NCBI GenBank assembly: GCA_002205965.3
Contig: NADL03000625.1
Span: 186,001 to 250,000, forward strand
DNA: 64,000 nucleotides
From: Kappaphycus alvarezii
Taxonomy: Eukaryota; Rhodophyta; Florideophyceae; Gigartinales; Solieriaceae
Reading direction: 5' to 3'
Both the position numbers and the translations under genes were made by a program. The notes under the pieces were generated by a model that saw nothing but the letters and a program-made list of their open reading frames with translations, did not search any database and was not told the origin of the DNA. Shown in pieces: positions 37,759 to 48,200 of the stretch (position 1 is the first letter of the stretch; the number at the start of each line of letters is the position of its first letter).

Positions 37759-38935
37759 TATATAGTTAAAGATGAGTATGCCCGTGGTTGCGCATAGTCC
37801 TGTGTGAGAAGGAATTCTTCAGGCCTCTGATGGTAAGGGACCAGACGACGTGCATGGATAGCCCTCCTTGATCTCTTCCCTGAGCTTGAACAGAGCTGAT
37901 AGTGCGGGTGTCTTTCCTCCGTGACGATGCAAGGGTTCGAGTACTTGGTTTGGAAGGCCGGCCACTTCAAAGCCTGCTGCATTGCTTTTCCATGTACTAC
38001 AAGTACTTTAGAGCCAACTGAAAAGGTTCTGACTGCAGTTTCTGCATCCTTATTTCTTGTCTGTGCTAGCGCGCGGTGTGATCTCCAGCCTTCGGTGGCC
38101 AGTAGTTTAACTTCCCTACTCTCTTCATCGATAATATTTGTTTCCAAATCTCTCTGTAACATTCTAGGAGCCCTTCCGTACATTGGCTCGAATGGTGAGC
38201 GTCCATTTCTTCCTCTTCTTCGACGATAGCCGTATAGTACTTTTGGTAAGGCATTTTCCCACTGGATTTCATTCTCCGACATAGTTTTCGATACTGCTCG
38301 TTTAATGGTTCCAACCATCCTCTCAGCTTTCCCGTTGGACATAGGAGCGTATGAGAGAACGGTCTTCAGCTGAATCCCTTTCTCGTCCAAAAAACGAAGC
38401 AGTGAAGTTGCAGTAAAACAAAGGGGTTATCCGAGATTATCCTTTTTGGAAGACCAAACGGTTCAATTATTTCTTTTTCGATGAATCTCAGTACCACCTC
38501 AACATTTGCCTCCTCAACTGCAACTGCTATTAGCCATCCAGTAAGATGTTCCACCCCTATAAGGAGATATTTGTTTCCGGAAGAGTTTCCTTGAACGGGC
38601 CCGCAAAGTCAATTGAGAAGGTTTCAAAGAGACCGGAAACTGGAAAACTTAGAGTTGTCTTATACTTTCGTATTGGAGTGAATTTTTGACAGTTGTCGCA
38701 GCTTTTCACGAAATCATAGACGTCCTTATGGATACCGGGCCACCAGAATCTCTCAGTTACGAATTTTTGGTTGTTTCGAGATCCCAATGCCCTAGCTCAT
38801 CATGGAAAGTCCTCAAGATCTTCATTCTTTCTTTCAAAGGGGCCACTAGTCGGGGACCGGCTTTAGTGTGCCGGAAGAGTTTCCCATTCCGCAATGTAAA
38901 AGCCTTTTGATTCCTGCGTACCCATTTCTGTGTTC
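37758..38935 (-). pseudogene. Gypsy-A integrase, in four frames
   Basis: NGKLFRHTKAGPRLV and HDELGHWD (zinc His, about 38790) lead to FWWPGIHKDVYDF and CDNCQKF (zinc Cys, 38696-38680). The core has FSIDFAGPF (first Asp, about 38620), LPKRIISDN (second, about 38430) and SNGKAERMV (Glu, about 38335). The long final frame (38390-37758, 210 aa) ends with the GPY/F-like module (IVTEERHPHYQL, HARRLVPYHQRPEE). Single-base breaks occur near 38900, 38775, 38560 and 38415. The stop TAA overlaps the next ORF's ATG. Confidence 0.8.
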
Positions 38936-40440
38936 AAGATCAACCTTTCTCATTTCTAGTCCATCGAGGAATTTGATCAGTCCGTGAATATTAGCTTCGT
39001 ACTCGTTATCGTTCGGCAACTGCAACTCGGCGACTCCGACGATGTCCTCCGAAGCTTTTTCATTTGGAATCATTGGATCAGTCAAGCGGGATAGGTAATC
39101 GGCAGGTTGATTATTGCGTCCGGGCCTACACACAATTTCAAACCGATATTCTGCGAAAATGTCGAGCCATCGGGCCAAACGGTGATGTACATCCTTCTTT
39201 TGGAATGCTGTCTTAAGTGCCTGGTGATCAGTTATCAAGACAAATTTCTCGAGTGATAAAAGGTACACGCGAAACTTTTTCAGTGCGAATACAACAGCGA
39301 GCGCTTCTTTTTCGCAGACTGAGTATCTCCTTTCCGCATCATTCAGAGTGCGACTTGCGAAGTGGACAGGGTGTAGTCTTCCGTTATCATCTTTTTGGGA
39401 CAAAACGGCATCCAAAGACCGTTCTGATGCATCTGTCTCCACAACAAATGGCCTCTTGAAATCTGGATACATGAGAACTGGGGGAACACATAGCTTATCT
39501 TTAAGCTCCTGAAATGCAGTTTCCATTTCCTTGTTCCAGTAAAATTTTCCGTTCTTCGTAGTGCTGGCATGTAACGGTGCTGCAGTCTTGGCGAAATCTT
39601 TGATAAATCTTCTGTAATATGAGGCCAGTCCTAAGAAGCTTCGGACCTCCGTCTTTGAAGCGGGCCTTGGTGCCAACTTTATTTTTTTCGTTTTCTCTGG
39701 ATCCACTTTAATTCCCTCTTGGTCGACGATATGACCGAGTAATTGGATAGAAGTTTTCGCAAAGAAGCATTTGCTCAACTTAATTTTCAAGCTATATTCC
39801 GATATCCTCTCCACAACTGTCTTGACGTGCGAGATGTGCTGATCCAATGTTTCTGAGAATATGACGACATCATCGATATAGACTCTTGCGAATGGAATTC
39901 CTTTCAAAACCTCGTCCATCATTATTTGGAATATAGCTGGTGCATTCATGAGACCAAAAGGCATCACTTCGAACTGAACGTACCAACTTTGCTGGTAAAG
40001 GATGTTTTTTCCTTACATTTTTCATCCAATGGAATCTGCCAATAACCAGTGTAAAGATCAATTGAGGTGAAGTATCTCCCATCCTTCAAGTCTTCGAGGA
40101 TTTCCTCCATATTTGGAATCGGAAATCGATCGGGTATCATTCTCTGGTTCAGCTGTCGGTAATCGACGCAAAAGCGAAGTTTTCCATCCTTTTTTGGTGT
40201 TACCACAACTGGAAATGACCATGGGGACGAAACTGGCCGAATGATATCATTTTCCAGCATACTTGTAACATTCTCTGAGATAAATTGGTCATATTTTGGC
40301 GGTTGACGTCTAGGCCTGTGGTAAATTGGTTGAGCATCGGTAAGTTCAAATGAGTGAGTGACCGGTACGCTTGCTTGTCTTAGATCGGAAGCGCTCCATG
40401 CAATGACCTCGGAAGATGTTAAAATGTCGGATATTTTCAT
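38846..40440 (-). pseudogene. Gypsy-A reverse transcriptase and RNase H
   Basis: The first frame 40440-39964 holds VTPKKDGKLRFCVDYRQLN and motif A FTSIDLYTGYWQIPL. A missing C near 39977 (TTCAGTTCGAAG instead of TTCCAGTTC) moves the reading to 39967-38846: MPFGLMNAPAIFQ (motif B), YIDDVVIFS (motif C), FLGLASYYRRFI, then RNase H with VETDASERSL, EKEALAVVFAL and LITDHQAL. All catalytic acids are present. It ends in DYLSRL, typical of gypsy, and a short spacer. Confidence 0.85.
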
Positions 40441-40609
40441 TGAGGCGGGGCTGGAAGGTGCTGTACCTTTTCTTGAATTTCTGCCACTTGGCGCTGGTCT
40501 TCTTCTCGAGCGCCTCCCTCCAAATTTTGAAGGACCTCTTCCGGCGTGCTCACACCTTCAGATATGGAATTCGATATATTCTTGTTTTCCTTGTAATTGT
40601 AATCTTCTT

Positions 40610-41287
40610 TCATGCTCCGAATCCCGTCCTTTGATTCGATATCATCGCAAAAGAAACACATTCAGGTGTCAAACCTACCCTAGATTTCCAGTCTTCATCT
40701 GTTTCAAACCAAGAATCATAATCATCCCATGCCATGTTCATTATCCCCCGAGCGTACCCTTTTTCACTTCCGAAAGTATTAGTTGGTCCGGAATCTTCGC
40801 TGTCATAGCTAGAAGTGAAATCTTCACTGTCCGTTTCTTTTAAATCTTCAGGATGCGTGCTTTTGTCGAAATCCAGGGGCATCTTCACGGTTCTGCCGTC
40901 AATATTAACTGAAACCATTTGATTGCCCAAGTCAATGCATGTCCCTAGTCTTTCCATGGTAGGGCAGCCAATGATTGCATCGAAAGGGAGATCTGGCATG
41001 ACAAGAAAGGCTACATCAACTTTAGAGTCCCCGAAGAACACGGAAACATTGTCAACAGTGCCCATGCATTTTGAGACGGTTCCATCCGCTACAGTTATTT
41101 TTCGAGTCGTTGGAGTAATGTCGAGACCTAGATCTGTCACCAAAGTTTCTGAAATGAGGTTTGGAACAGCACCCGAATCGAAGAGAGCCTGGGTTTTCAT
41201 ACCTAATACTTTGACTAGTACCAGCTTAAGACGTCTTGGTGCTGTCGAGGTCGATTGAAGAAACAGTTTCTTACCCTTAGCGGACTT
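40610..41287 (-). CDS. Gypsy-A aspartic protease segment
   Basis: The frame opens in the gag end (+1 relative to gag) with SAKGKKLFLQSTSTAPRRLK. It has the catalytic ALFDSGAVPNLIS (about 41185-41147), then VTDLGLDI, FDAIIGCPTMERLG (the flap/hydrophobic-GCP region) and an acidic spacer (SEDFTSSYDSEDSG). It stops at 40610 while a further frame (40661-40437) continues, so a 1-base break is likely near 40640. It processes Gag-Pol. No ATG is needed if made by frameshifting. Confidence 0.75.
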   Translation of the reverse strand, partial: KSAKGKKLFLQSTSTAPRRLKLVLVKVLGMKTQALFDSGAVPNLISETLVTDLGLDITPTTRKITVADGTVSKCMGTVDNVSVFFGDSKVDVAFLVMPDLPFDAIIGCPTMERLGTCIDLGNQMVSVNIDGRTVKMPLDFDKSTHPEDLKETDSEDFTSSYDSEDSGPTNTFGSEKGYARGIMNMAWDDYDSWFETDEDWKSRVGLTPECVSFAMISNQRTGFGA

Positions 41288-41288
41288 A

Positions 41289-42616
41289 TTAGACCTGATA
41301 ATTTTTTGAGTTCTTTTCTCGCATCCTCTTCGTCGCCCTCAAAAGTTGACCAAACGTTATCCCAGTTGGGGCCGATGCAAGCTCAGCCACCAAATTGTAC
41401 CTCTTCACATACTCTAGTACGTCCTTAGAGATACTCTTAACTTTCTTACTCTTTTTCGTCTTCTTGGCCGGAGTGACTCCCACTCCTGGAACAACGTGAT
41501 CAGACCTCTTGGTTCGAGGAGGTACAGGTGCTGGGATATGCTCCAGCATTCCATAATCTAGCCTAGGTTTCTTCGATAAAATGTTCCCTTCCCCATCCCT
41601 TTTTGTCACATTGACTTGACTAATCTCTTCAGCGATGGATACGTTACCGGCATCCGTCTGCCTTTGATCGCTTCTATTTTGTAAGATTTTCACCTCTGGT
41701 CCTGACTCACTCCTTGCTTCCGATAAATTTGCTCTTCTGTTGTCTTTAGACAAGCAGTTACTTTCATGATGCCCATATCGACCGCACTTTCCACAACGAG
41801 TGTTTCTATGTGGATTATCAGGACACCTGTTTGCAAAGTGTCCAGGCTTGTGACAGTAAGAACAGACTTCTGCGGCCTTAGGGGCCCCAGACTGGTTCTT
41901 CTTAATGGTAAGAGTAAGGCTTTCCAACTGCGAGGTTATCATGTCAAGTCGATTATCGGATCGGGTTTCCAACCTTTCTTCCAAGTTTTTGACATCGCTC
42001 CTGACAGATTCTAATGCCGCTGCACTAGTAGCCGGCCTTTGATAATTCTTTTCAGGATGTACGATAGACATCGATGTGCGGGTTTCCCTCGGTACCTCAC
42101 CCAGTGACTGAAACGTCTCCGAATTTTTGACAAATTCTACTATGGTACCCTTCAATTCATCAAAAGTGTGAGGGCCCTTGATGAGGAGGAAATCGGAGAG
42201 CCGCTTATCCCCCATAGCCGCCTTACGCAGCATTCCGTACTTGGCTTGGGCGTTGAACCCAGCCTTTTCATAAAGATCACACAAGTACACCAATGAGCTT
42301 AACAAATCGTCGAAGTTGAGCCGGGCCTCTATGGCGGTACGAATCATTTCATCTGGTTCTACCTCCTTAGCATACTCTTTCACAAGCCACTCACATACCT
42401 CACCGAAGTTACGCCCATTCCCGTTTAGAGACCACCCGTTGATAAACATGGCCTTATATTTGTGCTTTGCGTCACCATGAAGATAGGCGAAGATACTTTC
42501 GGCCTTCTCTTCATCGCTCTTCTCACGCATAACAACGTTGACATATGTATAGAGAAACTCCTCAACGTCTTCATTCTTGCCCCTGTGAACGTTATACGAG
42601 CAGCGTTGAGATCCAT
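41289..42616 (-). CDS. gag: Gypsy-A gag
   Basis: The likely start is MDLNAARITFTG at 42616, with a one-base shift near 42570 into the 413-aa frame (EDVEEFLYTYVNVVMREKSDEE, FAYLHGDAKHKYKAMF). The capsid-like domain runs to about residue 190. It is followed by two standard zinc knuckles CSYCHKPGHFANRC and CGKCGRYGHHESNC (C-X2-C-X4-H-X4-C) and a Lys-rich tail (PAKKTKKSKKVKSISKD). Gag forms the particle and binds the genomic RNA. A closely related gag tail is found in the relic at 56894-57342. The C-terminus overlaps the protease frame, which lies at +1. Confidence 0.85.
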
Positions 42617-42685
42617 AATTACAGAAAAGAAATCCCCTCGAATAGTTCCCTAAGACTGCTCAACTCGAATACCTCGGGTGCAACC

Positions 42686-42702
42686 CCTCCACAAGAGTAC
42701 CA
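42686..42702 (-). promoter_or_regulatory. Gypsy-A primer-binding site
   Basis: TGGTACTCTTGTGGAGG starts two bases inside the 5' LTR. TGG complements the tRNA CCA end, so a conventional full-tRNA primer with 3' end ...CAAGAGTACCA is implied. I cannot name the tRNA. Confidence 0.65.
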
Positions 42703-43150
42703 AATGATAGGGGTAGATCGTCGGGAGAAGAGATATTCAGAACCAACTACCCAAGAAGGAGGTGTTGCAAGCGACAAAAGTGCTACCGTGGTATAGTTGA
42801 ACAAATAAAAAGGAGTGTATATGGGAGAGAGTTGAGAGGGCTACAAGCAAGTATAAAAGGGGCAGGGTCTACCACTGATGCTCTGCGACCAGCTTCGGAA
42901 AAAGTTTTCTTGGGTCTGAAGTTGACTCTCAACTTCCTACTACTCGGAGCTTGACCTGAAGTTGTCTGCCAACTTGCTTGACCTCTCCATGAGGAAGCAG
43001 TTTACTCAGCTTATATAGACTTTTTGGCTAACCCTAAAGTCTCAAAGAAACATACTAAGAACCATAAATGCATCAAATGAAATCGTGTGAAAGAGAAAGA
43101 CTAACCGCCCATACCATCAGGATAAATATCTTGATTCCTTCCTAAATATC

Positions 43151-43348
43151 TTAGCCGTCTAGATCAAAGCCAAACACTTCCCCCAAAATATCCATTCCAC
43201 CCAGGCAGTCCACACAAATATCCGCGAACGGCTTGGAATTCTCCATTGCCTCCTGGGAAATATCTATACCAATGAGGACGGCCCCATCTGGTTGCAGAGT
43301 CTGGATCACCTGATCCATATTTTCCGGCCCCTTATATAGAGTTTTCAA
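43151..43348 (-). pseudogene. Acidic-protein C-terminal remnant in the 5' LTR
   Basis: As in the 3' LTR, but ending in frame with GEVFGFDLDG, parallel to EELFGSDLENGK in LTR-B. It is in the sense of gag-pol. Whether it is translated is unknown. Confidence 0.65.
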
Positions 43349-43461
43349 CCCTCACAATTCGTAGCACCAATACAGTACCTATGTGCCCTATTGGCACCGC
43401 TACAGTACGGCGCAAAGCCCCCCTCTAAAAATAATTGAAAATAAAATTGCAAGTACAGTGA

Positions 43462-43683
43462 CAGCGCAGCCAGCTCAGCATGCAAGCTCAGCCAGCGCAG
43501 CATGCCAGCTCAGCCAGCGCAGCATGCCAGCTCAGCCAGCGCAGCATGCCAGCTCAGCCAGCGCAGCATGCCAGCTCAGCCAGCGCAGCATGCCAGCTCA
43601 GCCAGCGCAGCATGCCAGCTCAGCCAGCGCAGCATGCCAGCTAAGCCAGCGCAGCGTGCCAGCTCAGCCAGCGCAGCATGCCA
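43462..43683. repeat. 22-bp tandem array in the 5' LTR
   Basis: About nine to ten copies of the same unit, four more than in the 3' LTR. It accounts for 88 of the 89 bp net length difference between the LTRs. Confidence 0.9.
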
Positions 43684-43716
43684 AATAATATCCAAAAGTT
43701 TCATTATATCAGCCTG

Positions 43717-43930
43717 TTTAGAAGAACGCTGGATCGGCGATGGAACAGTATTGTTCTTGTTCTAAGATCTGAAAGTTGAGCAGAAGTAAATGAATGGCAT
43801 CCTTTAGGTTTTCCTTGCTCGGGCAGCCCATAGACACGTTGATGGAGTTCACAAAGTTCCCGGTAGGGACGGCACTTTTCAGTTATTCGCACTGCCTTAA
43901 AACCGTACCAACTTTCTCGTGCGAAGTCAT
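43717..43930 (-). other. Possible host exon disrupted by Gypsy-A
   Basis: The minus-strand frame YDFARESWYGFKAVRITEKC, YRELCELHQRVYGLPEQG has protein-like composition. It starts after a pyrimidine-rich TTGTAG that could be a 3' splice site. The frame remains open across the Gypsy-A insertion point into 35707-35620. I recognise no domain, and it may be chance. Confidence 0.3.
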
Positions 43931-44109
43931 ACTACAACATAAAACAATCATTAAAGTTTGATCACAAACAAACAACCATTCCTTAGAATTACACAAGAAA
44001 AAACTGAAAACGTCCATTTACCAGGGTTGTTCAAGTAATTACTTCAACAATTCAAAGTTGAACTGGTAATTACTTCATCAGTTTCAGGTGTGTACCAATA
44101 CCTTGTAGA

Positions 44110-45140
44110 GATTGTTTGATGATAAGCTAGAAGCCAATAGTTCTGCAGCCGCGAAGCCTGCGTAGCTGCCAGTCGTATCCCAAAAGAAGTTTGTCTCGAG
44201 TCATTGAGTTAGGTGGTAGCTTTAGTTCTCGGGAAACATCACAATCCAATACCTTCACTGCTATTGTCTTTACAAAGTCCCCAAAAATCATGTCGAACTT
44301 TTCTAAGCCTACTTCGGTGCAGGATTGGTGTGCAAGGCCAACAAATACCCTATTTTCAGACGCCGAAACAGTTACAAGCTAGCTGGAACACGGCTCTTAT
44401 ATTCTGAAGATCGGAAATGGTCTCGAGTAACGGTCTGAGCGACACCACATGGTTCGTAAAGAATTTCGTAGTGTATTCCTCAGTACTGACGGGGGGTTTA
44501 GTCCTGAACTACCCTAGTTGTAAGTCTTCTCTGGATAAAGACTCTGTACTGACCTTGGAGGGATTGTGGGCATTCAGGCATCCGACCCATTTGACAAGTT
44601 GATGGTGCCCCGCTGTAATGTACTTATCATCGCGGTGCCAGAGTTGAAGTAGCAATTCTGCCAGATCTTCGTCCTCATCTTCATCTGAACTCAAGAGTTC
44701 TTGTATTTTGAGGATAATGGGATGCAGCACCAAGGCGAAAAGGCCTCAAGATTTGTCCCCCTTTTGCGTCTCGCAGACGTCTCTTGTCGTGTGACAGCCA
44801 ATTCACAGGAAGGCGACCTCTTTGTCGTATCAGAATGAGATCCATTATTGTAACTATGTGAGTAACTGTCTCACCGCTTTCAGGAATGCTGGTCTGCTGC
44901 ACTTATTCAATGTGCTTTTGATTTCAAACGTCAACGATCCGTACTCTGGGCTACAGCCGTACCCGTGAACGACTGTTCGGATCTTACGTACAATTTTGTT
45001 GGTACCAGCTTAAGGAGTGATATACTTTTGAAGAGAATTGAGGTATTATGACGCATTCTAGTACACTCACGCCATCCCACAGCTACCGACCAATCTGCGC
45101 AGAGTATCTCCAACGGAGATTGCCTGAGATGACACGTTTT
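44110..45140 (-). pseudogene. LINE-A copy 9, decayed RT
   Basis: Minus strand: LVLHPIILKIQELLSSDEDEDEDLAELLLQLW (44733-44640), motif C as HRDDKYITAGHHQLVK (catalytic DD kept, neighbours changed), then leftward the LLQNC-type and SRELKLP segments to a LIIKQSLQ end near 44110. Upstream pieces (45130-44880) carry the pre-motif A region. Several stops. The endonuclease end is missing, so it is truncated at both ends. Confidence 0.65.
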
Positions 45141-45249
45141 TTTTCTCCAACTGTGTTTGTGACGCTCCAGAGATTGGAGGGCTAAAAATAGGGGGCATTC
45201 CCTGTTGCCGAAACATTCATAAGTCACGCAAGAGCTGTCAAACATCATA

Positions 45250-48200
45250 AATCTCCGAACGCAATGGACACCGTAGCAGTTCTTCCAGGTTACATGGCTT
45301 TACACATGAATCTCCGCGGTAGGATCCCGGTTACGATCCCCTGTTAGCACCATGTACTTTATCCTCTGCGTTCACTCGAAAGCTGTTGCTAGTATAAAGT
45401 GGTCCATTCAGTATAGTCGTATCTCCGTGGGCCTGCAATGGACTTTTATCGATACACGGGTCCAACTAATTCTTTTCTGTAAACAAATCTAAGCTGTTCG
45501 AAAAGACCCTGAAAGCTGCGAAATATCTGCTGAAAATAGGAAACCTTAAATTTTTTACCGGTATTAACTTTACAAAGTTTAAATCGGAAAGAATTCTTTC
45601 AGACGTGTACCCAAGGCAATACATTGTCTCCAACATGCCTGTTCCCCGGGATCAACTAACGCACAGGCCATTCAGTAGAGTTCTGAAGTTAATTAACCAT
45701 GCAAGCTGAAAAGTCATCTAAGTAGGTTCCAACCATTTTCATAAGGCTTCATCGTTCGTATACTGTAAAAAGAGAAGTATATCTATTTGCTGGTTTGAGT
45801 TAAAGTTCTTATTACAAATCTCCTTTCATCAGCTTATTTTGGGAATTTTCCGAATATGTAGGGCCATACGGAGACTCCGGAAACGCAAAAAGGAATCATC
45901 GGATAACCAAAAATTCTTCGAAATATTAAGTTACATATCAATAAAGAGCATTCCAATTTCGGGCAGATAATATCTTTTCACATCCTCAAACCAGTTAAAC
46001 GAATCTAACAAAGGCAGCAATTGCATAGAAATCCTTGCTGATAGTTGTTGCATAGTTTTGTAATCATGGATTAGGCCCCCTTCTTCTTGTCTTTATATCC
46101 CTGGAAAAACAACATATCGTATGCAAATACTTCTTTAGTGCCTATATTTGTTTCTAAAAACTCTATTCTACGAGTAAAGTATTATGAATTTGTTTTTGAA
46201 TATCTTCCCAGAATTTTTCCACGTACCATCTTAACAAGTCCGTTTAAATCCATATTTATAGATTCAAGAAAGGCGAGAGAATGGTATTCGAGATCTACAA
46301 AGCGCTTCAGCTATAGAAAAGATACCAAACTCTCCACAGGTGTAATGTCACTAAATAAGGTTTTCATCTCGACACGTAAGTGTGGAACATGTGATCCATC
46401 GCCGGTTATGACAAAAAATTTACGATACACTGCTCAGACAGCACAAATGAAGTACCTGCCCCTCTTTTGGTTCGTTTTTGGAAGCAATACCTGTTATAAC
46501 ATTTAGGGGTGTTCAGATCAAGCACATTTATGATAAGTGTAATTATTAGCGTAGTATGTAAAACGAGAATTAGTGAATAATTCTGGATACTTCGGTTTAC
46601 TCTTCTATGTCTTTTGAGAAGGTATTAGAGCTAATTCGATCTTTCTTGTTGTCTCTGAATATATGATTTTCAATTTATTTGGCGCCCAAAAAAACCACGG
46701 AATTCTTTTAGTCATATGGAATGGGTATTTTCGTTGATTCACGATGAAATCTCGACTCCAAGTTCTCCTATGAGTTCCTTCCGAGCCTTTGATAAGGACT
46801 GGCTATCTTGAAAACATCGGATGAGAGTTTTCTGTGCACATCAATGTTTATAGTTCGATGAAATCATTTCCAACTCGCGGACCAACAAAATTGTAGGAAT
46901 ATTTTATTTCGAATTCTCGAATCAGTAGAAACCAAGCATATTCCAGTCAAATTGTAGACATTTATAATATCTAGAGATATTTCTTGATTCAGTTCTGTAA
47001 AGTTTTGAGTTTTGACTTGAAACAATTTTGTTTTCGTCTCACAACAATGTTGGTAATTTTTAGTTCTCCAGTAGTTTACTACTTAGTTGTAGGGATTTCC
47101 GGCGTTTTTTGTCCAATTGACTTTTTCATATAAGACTAAAATTATCGCATGCTGTTGAAAGAACTGAATATTGAAGCGAATCAGCTGCATTCTGATCAAC
47201 TTTATCTCGTTCATATCCCATTTGACGTGCAAAAGCTCTCTTTCCAATACGATTAGCAACTTTGAGTTAGAAATATTTGGAATCATTATATTTACGATTT
47301 TTCTAGATAATTTTTTGGCCAATCGAGTATGTCTAATCCGCAATATTGTTAATTATGCAATCTGAAAAAGTGATTCTAACTTTTGTTCTTCTGATAACTA
47401 TGACTAATCTCTTTCCAAAGCTAAAAAGTTCTGAGCAGATGGTGGCTGGGTTTCTCTAAACAATTTAATACTGCCAGTAGCATTATTTTTCTGATAACTG
47501 GCTTCTGAATCGAGACAGATGCAGCGCAACTCTTTGCCTCCTTTATTTATTCTGCTTCCTTTGGTATTTAGGTGCATAATCACATTAACTGTAGTCTAAG
47601 GTTCTGAGTTTAGCAAATTTCTGACCTTCTCTTAATTTAAAGATACAAGACCGAGCTAACTATTTATTGAAGAGAAGGAAGAGAAGTCCCAGTTCTTTGT
47701 CTAGATTTAGAGGATTTCGTCACAATTGTGAACAACACTTCCCAGAAAGATTCGATCCAATTATATATACGAGGTTTAGAAGACTCAGATTGGCTACATT
47801 GTATAAAACTTGCTCGTTTATTTCAAATTACTTCACTTTAATGTTTTCCATACTATAATATTGTGATAAGGTGTAATAATAAATCGTGTTACGAAAAAAG
47901 ATCTTCTGGGACAGTTAATCAATGATTTTGTAACTTAATGTGCTCCGTATTGTTTTTCGCAAGATTAAAAAACCTGAAAAAGTTTCTATTCCTTATTGGG
48001 AACATTACAGAGTCTTTGTTGCTATTATTTTACTACATGTGCAAAGTTTTGAGATATGGACTCCAGATAGTCGGAAATTTTTCTTGCGGAGAGCTTGCAA
48101 AATCATCCATGGATTTTTCAGTAATTATCGAGACCTCAAACGTTTGTTGAGTTTTGATTGATATCTGCTGACGGTTCCAGATTTTTAGATTAAAGTTTTC

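Larger units (their letters stand above)
35708..43711 (-). mobile_element. Gypsy-A, complete Ty3/gypsy LTR retrotransposon with extra ORFs
   Basis: About 8.0 kb on the minus strand: 5' LTR 42705-43711, primer-binding site 42686-42702, gag, protease, RT/RNase H, integrase, two extra ORFs, 3' LTR 35708-36625. TSD gcctg at 35703-35707 and 43712-43716. Domain order (integrase after RNase H) defines Ty3/gypsy. The LTRs differ in a tandem repeat (four more 22-bp units on the right), one substitution and three single-base homopolymer differences. The insertion is therefore young, although gag-pol is broken by roughly eight single-base shifts. Confidence 0.97.
42705..43711 (-). repeat. Gypsy-A 5' LTR (1007 bp)
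   Basis: Same structure as the 3' LTR with a longer 22-bp array (43462-43683). Followed on the right by the TSD gcctg. Confidence 0.95.

Noticed and set aside
45318..45353. tRNA-like 3' end (a T-arm-like GGTTACGATCC followed by ...GTTAGCACCA)
   Set aside because: No matching acceptor strand or D- and anticodon arms in the preceding ~70 bases.
46087..46506. 139-aa plus-strand ORF
   Set aside because: Composition looks random, no motif, no second copy and no clear start context; it lies in a long AT-rich stretch where such ORFs are expected by chance.
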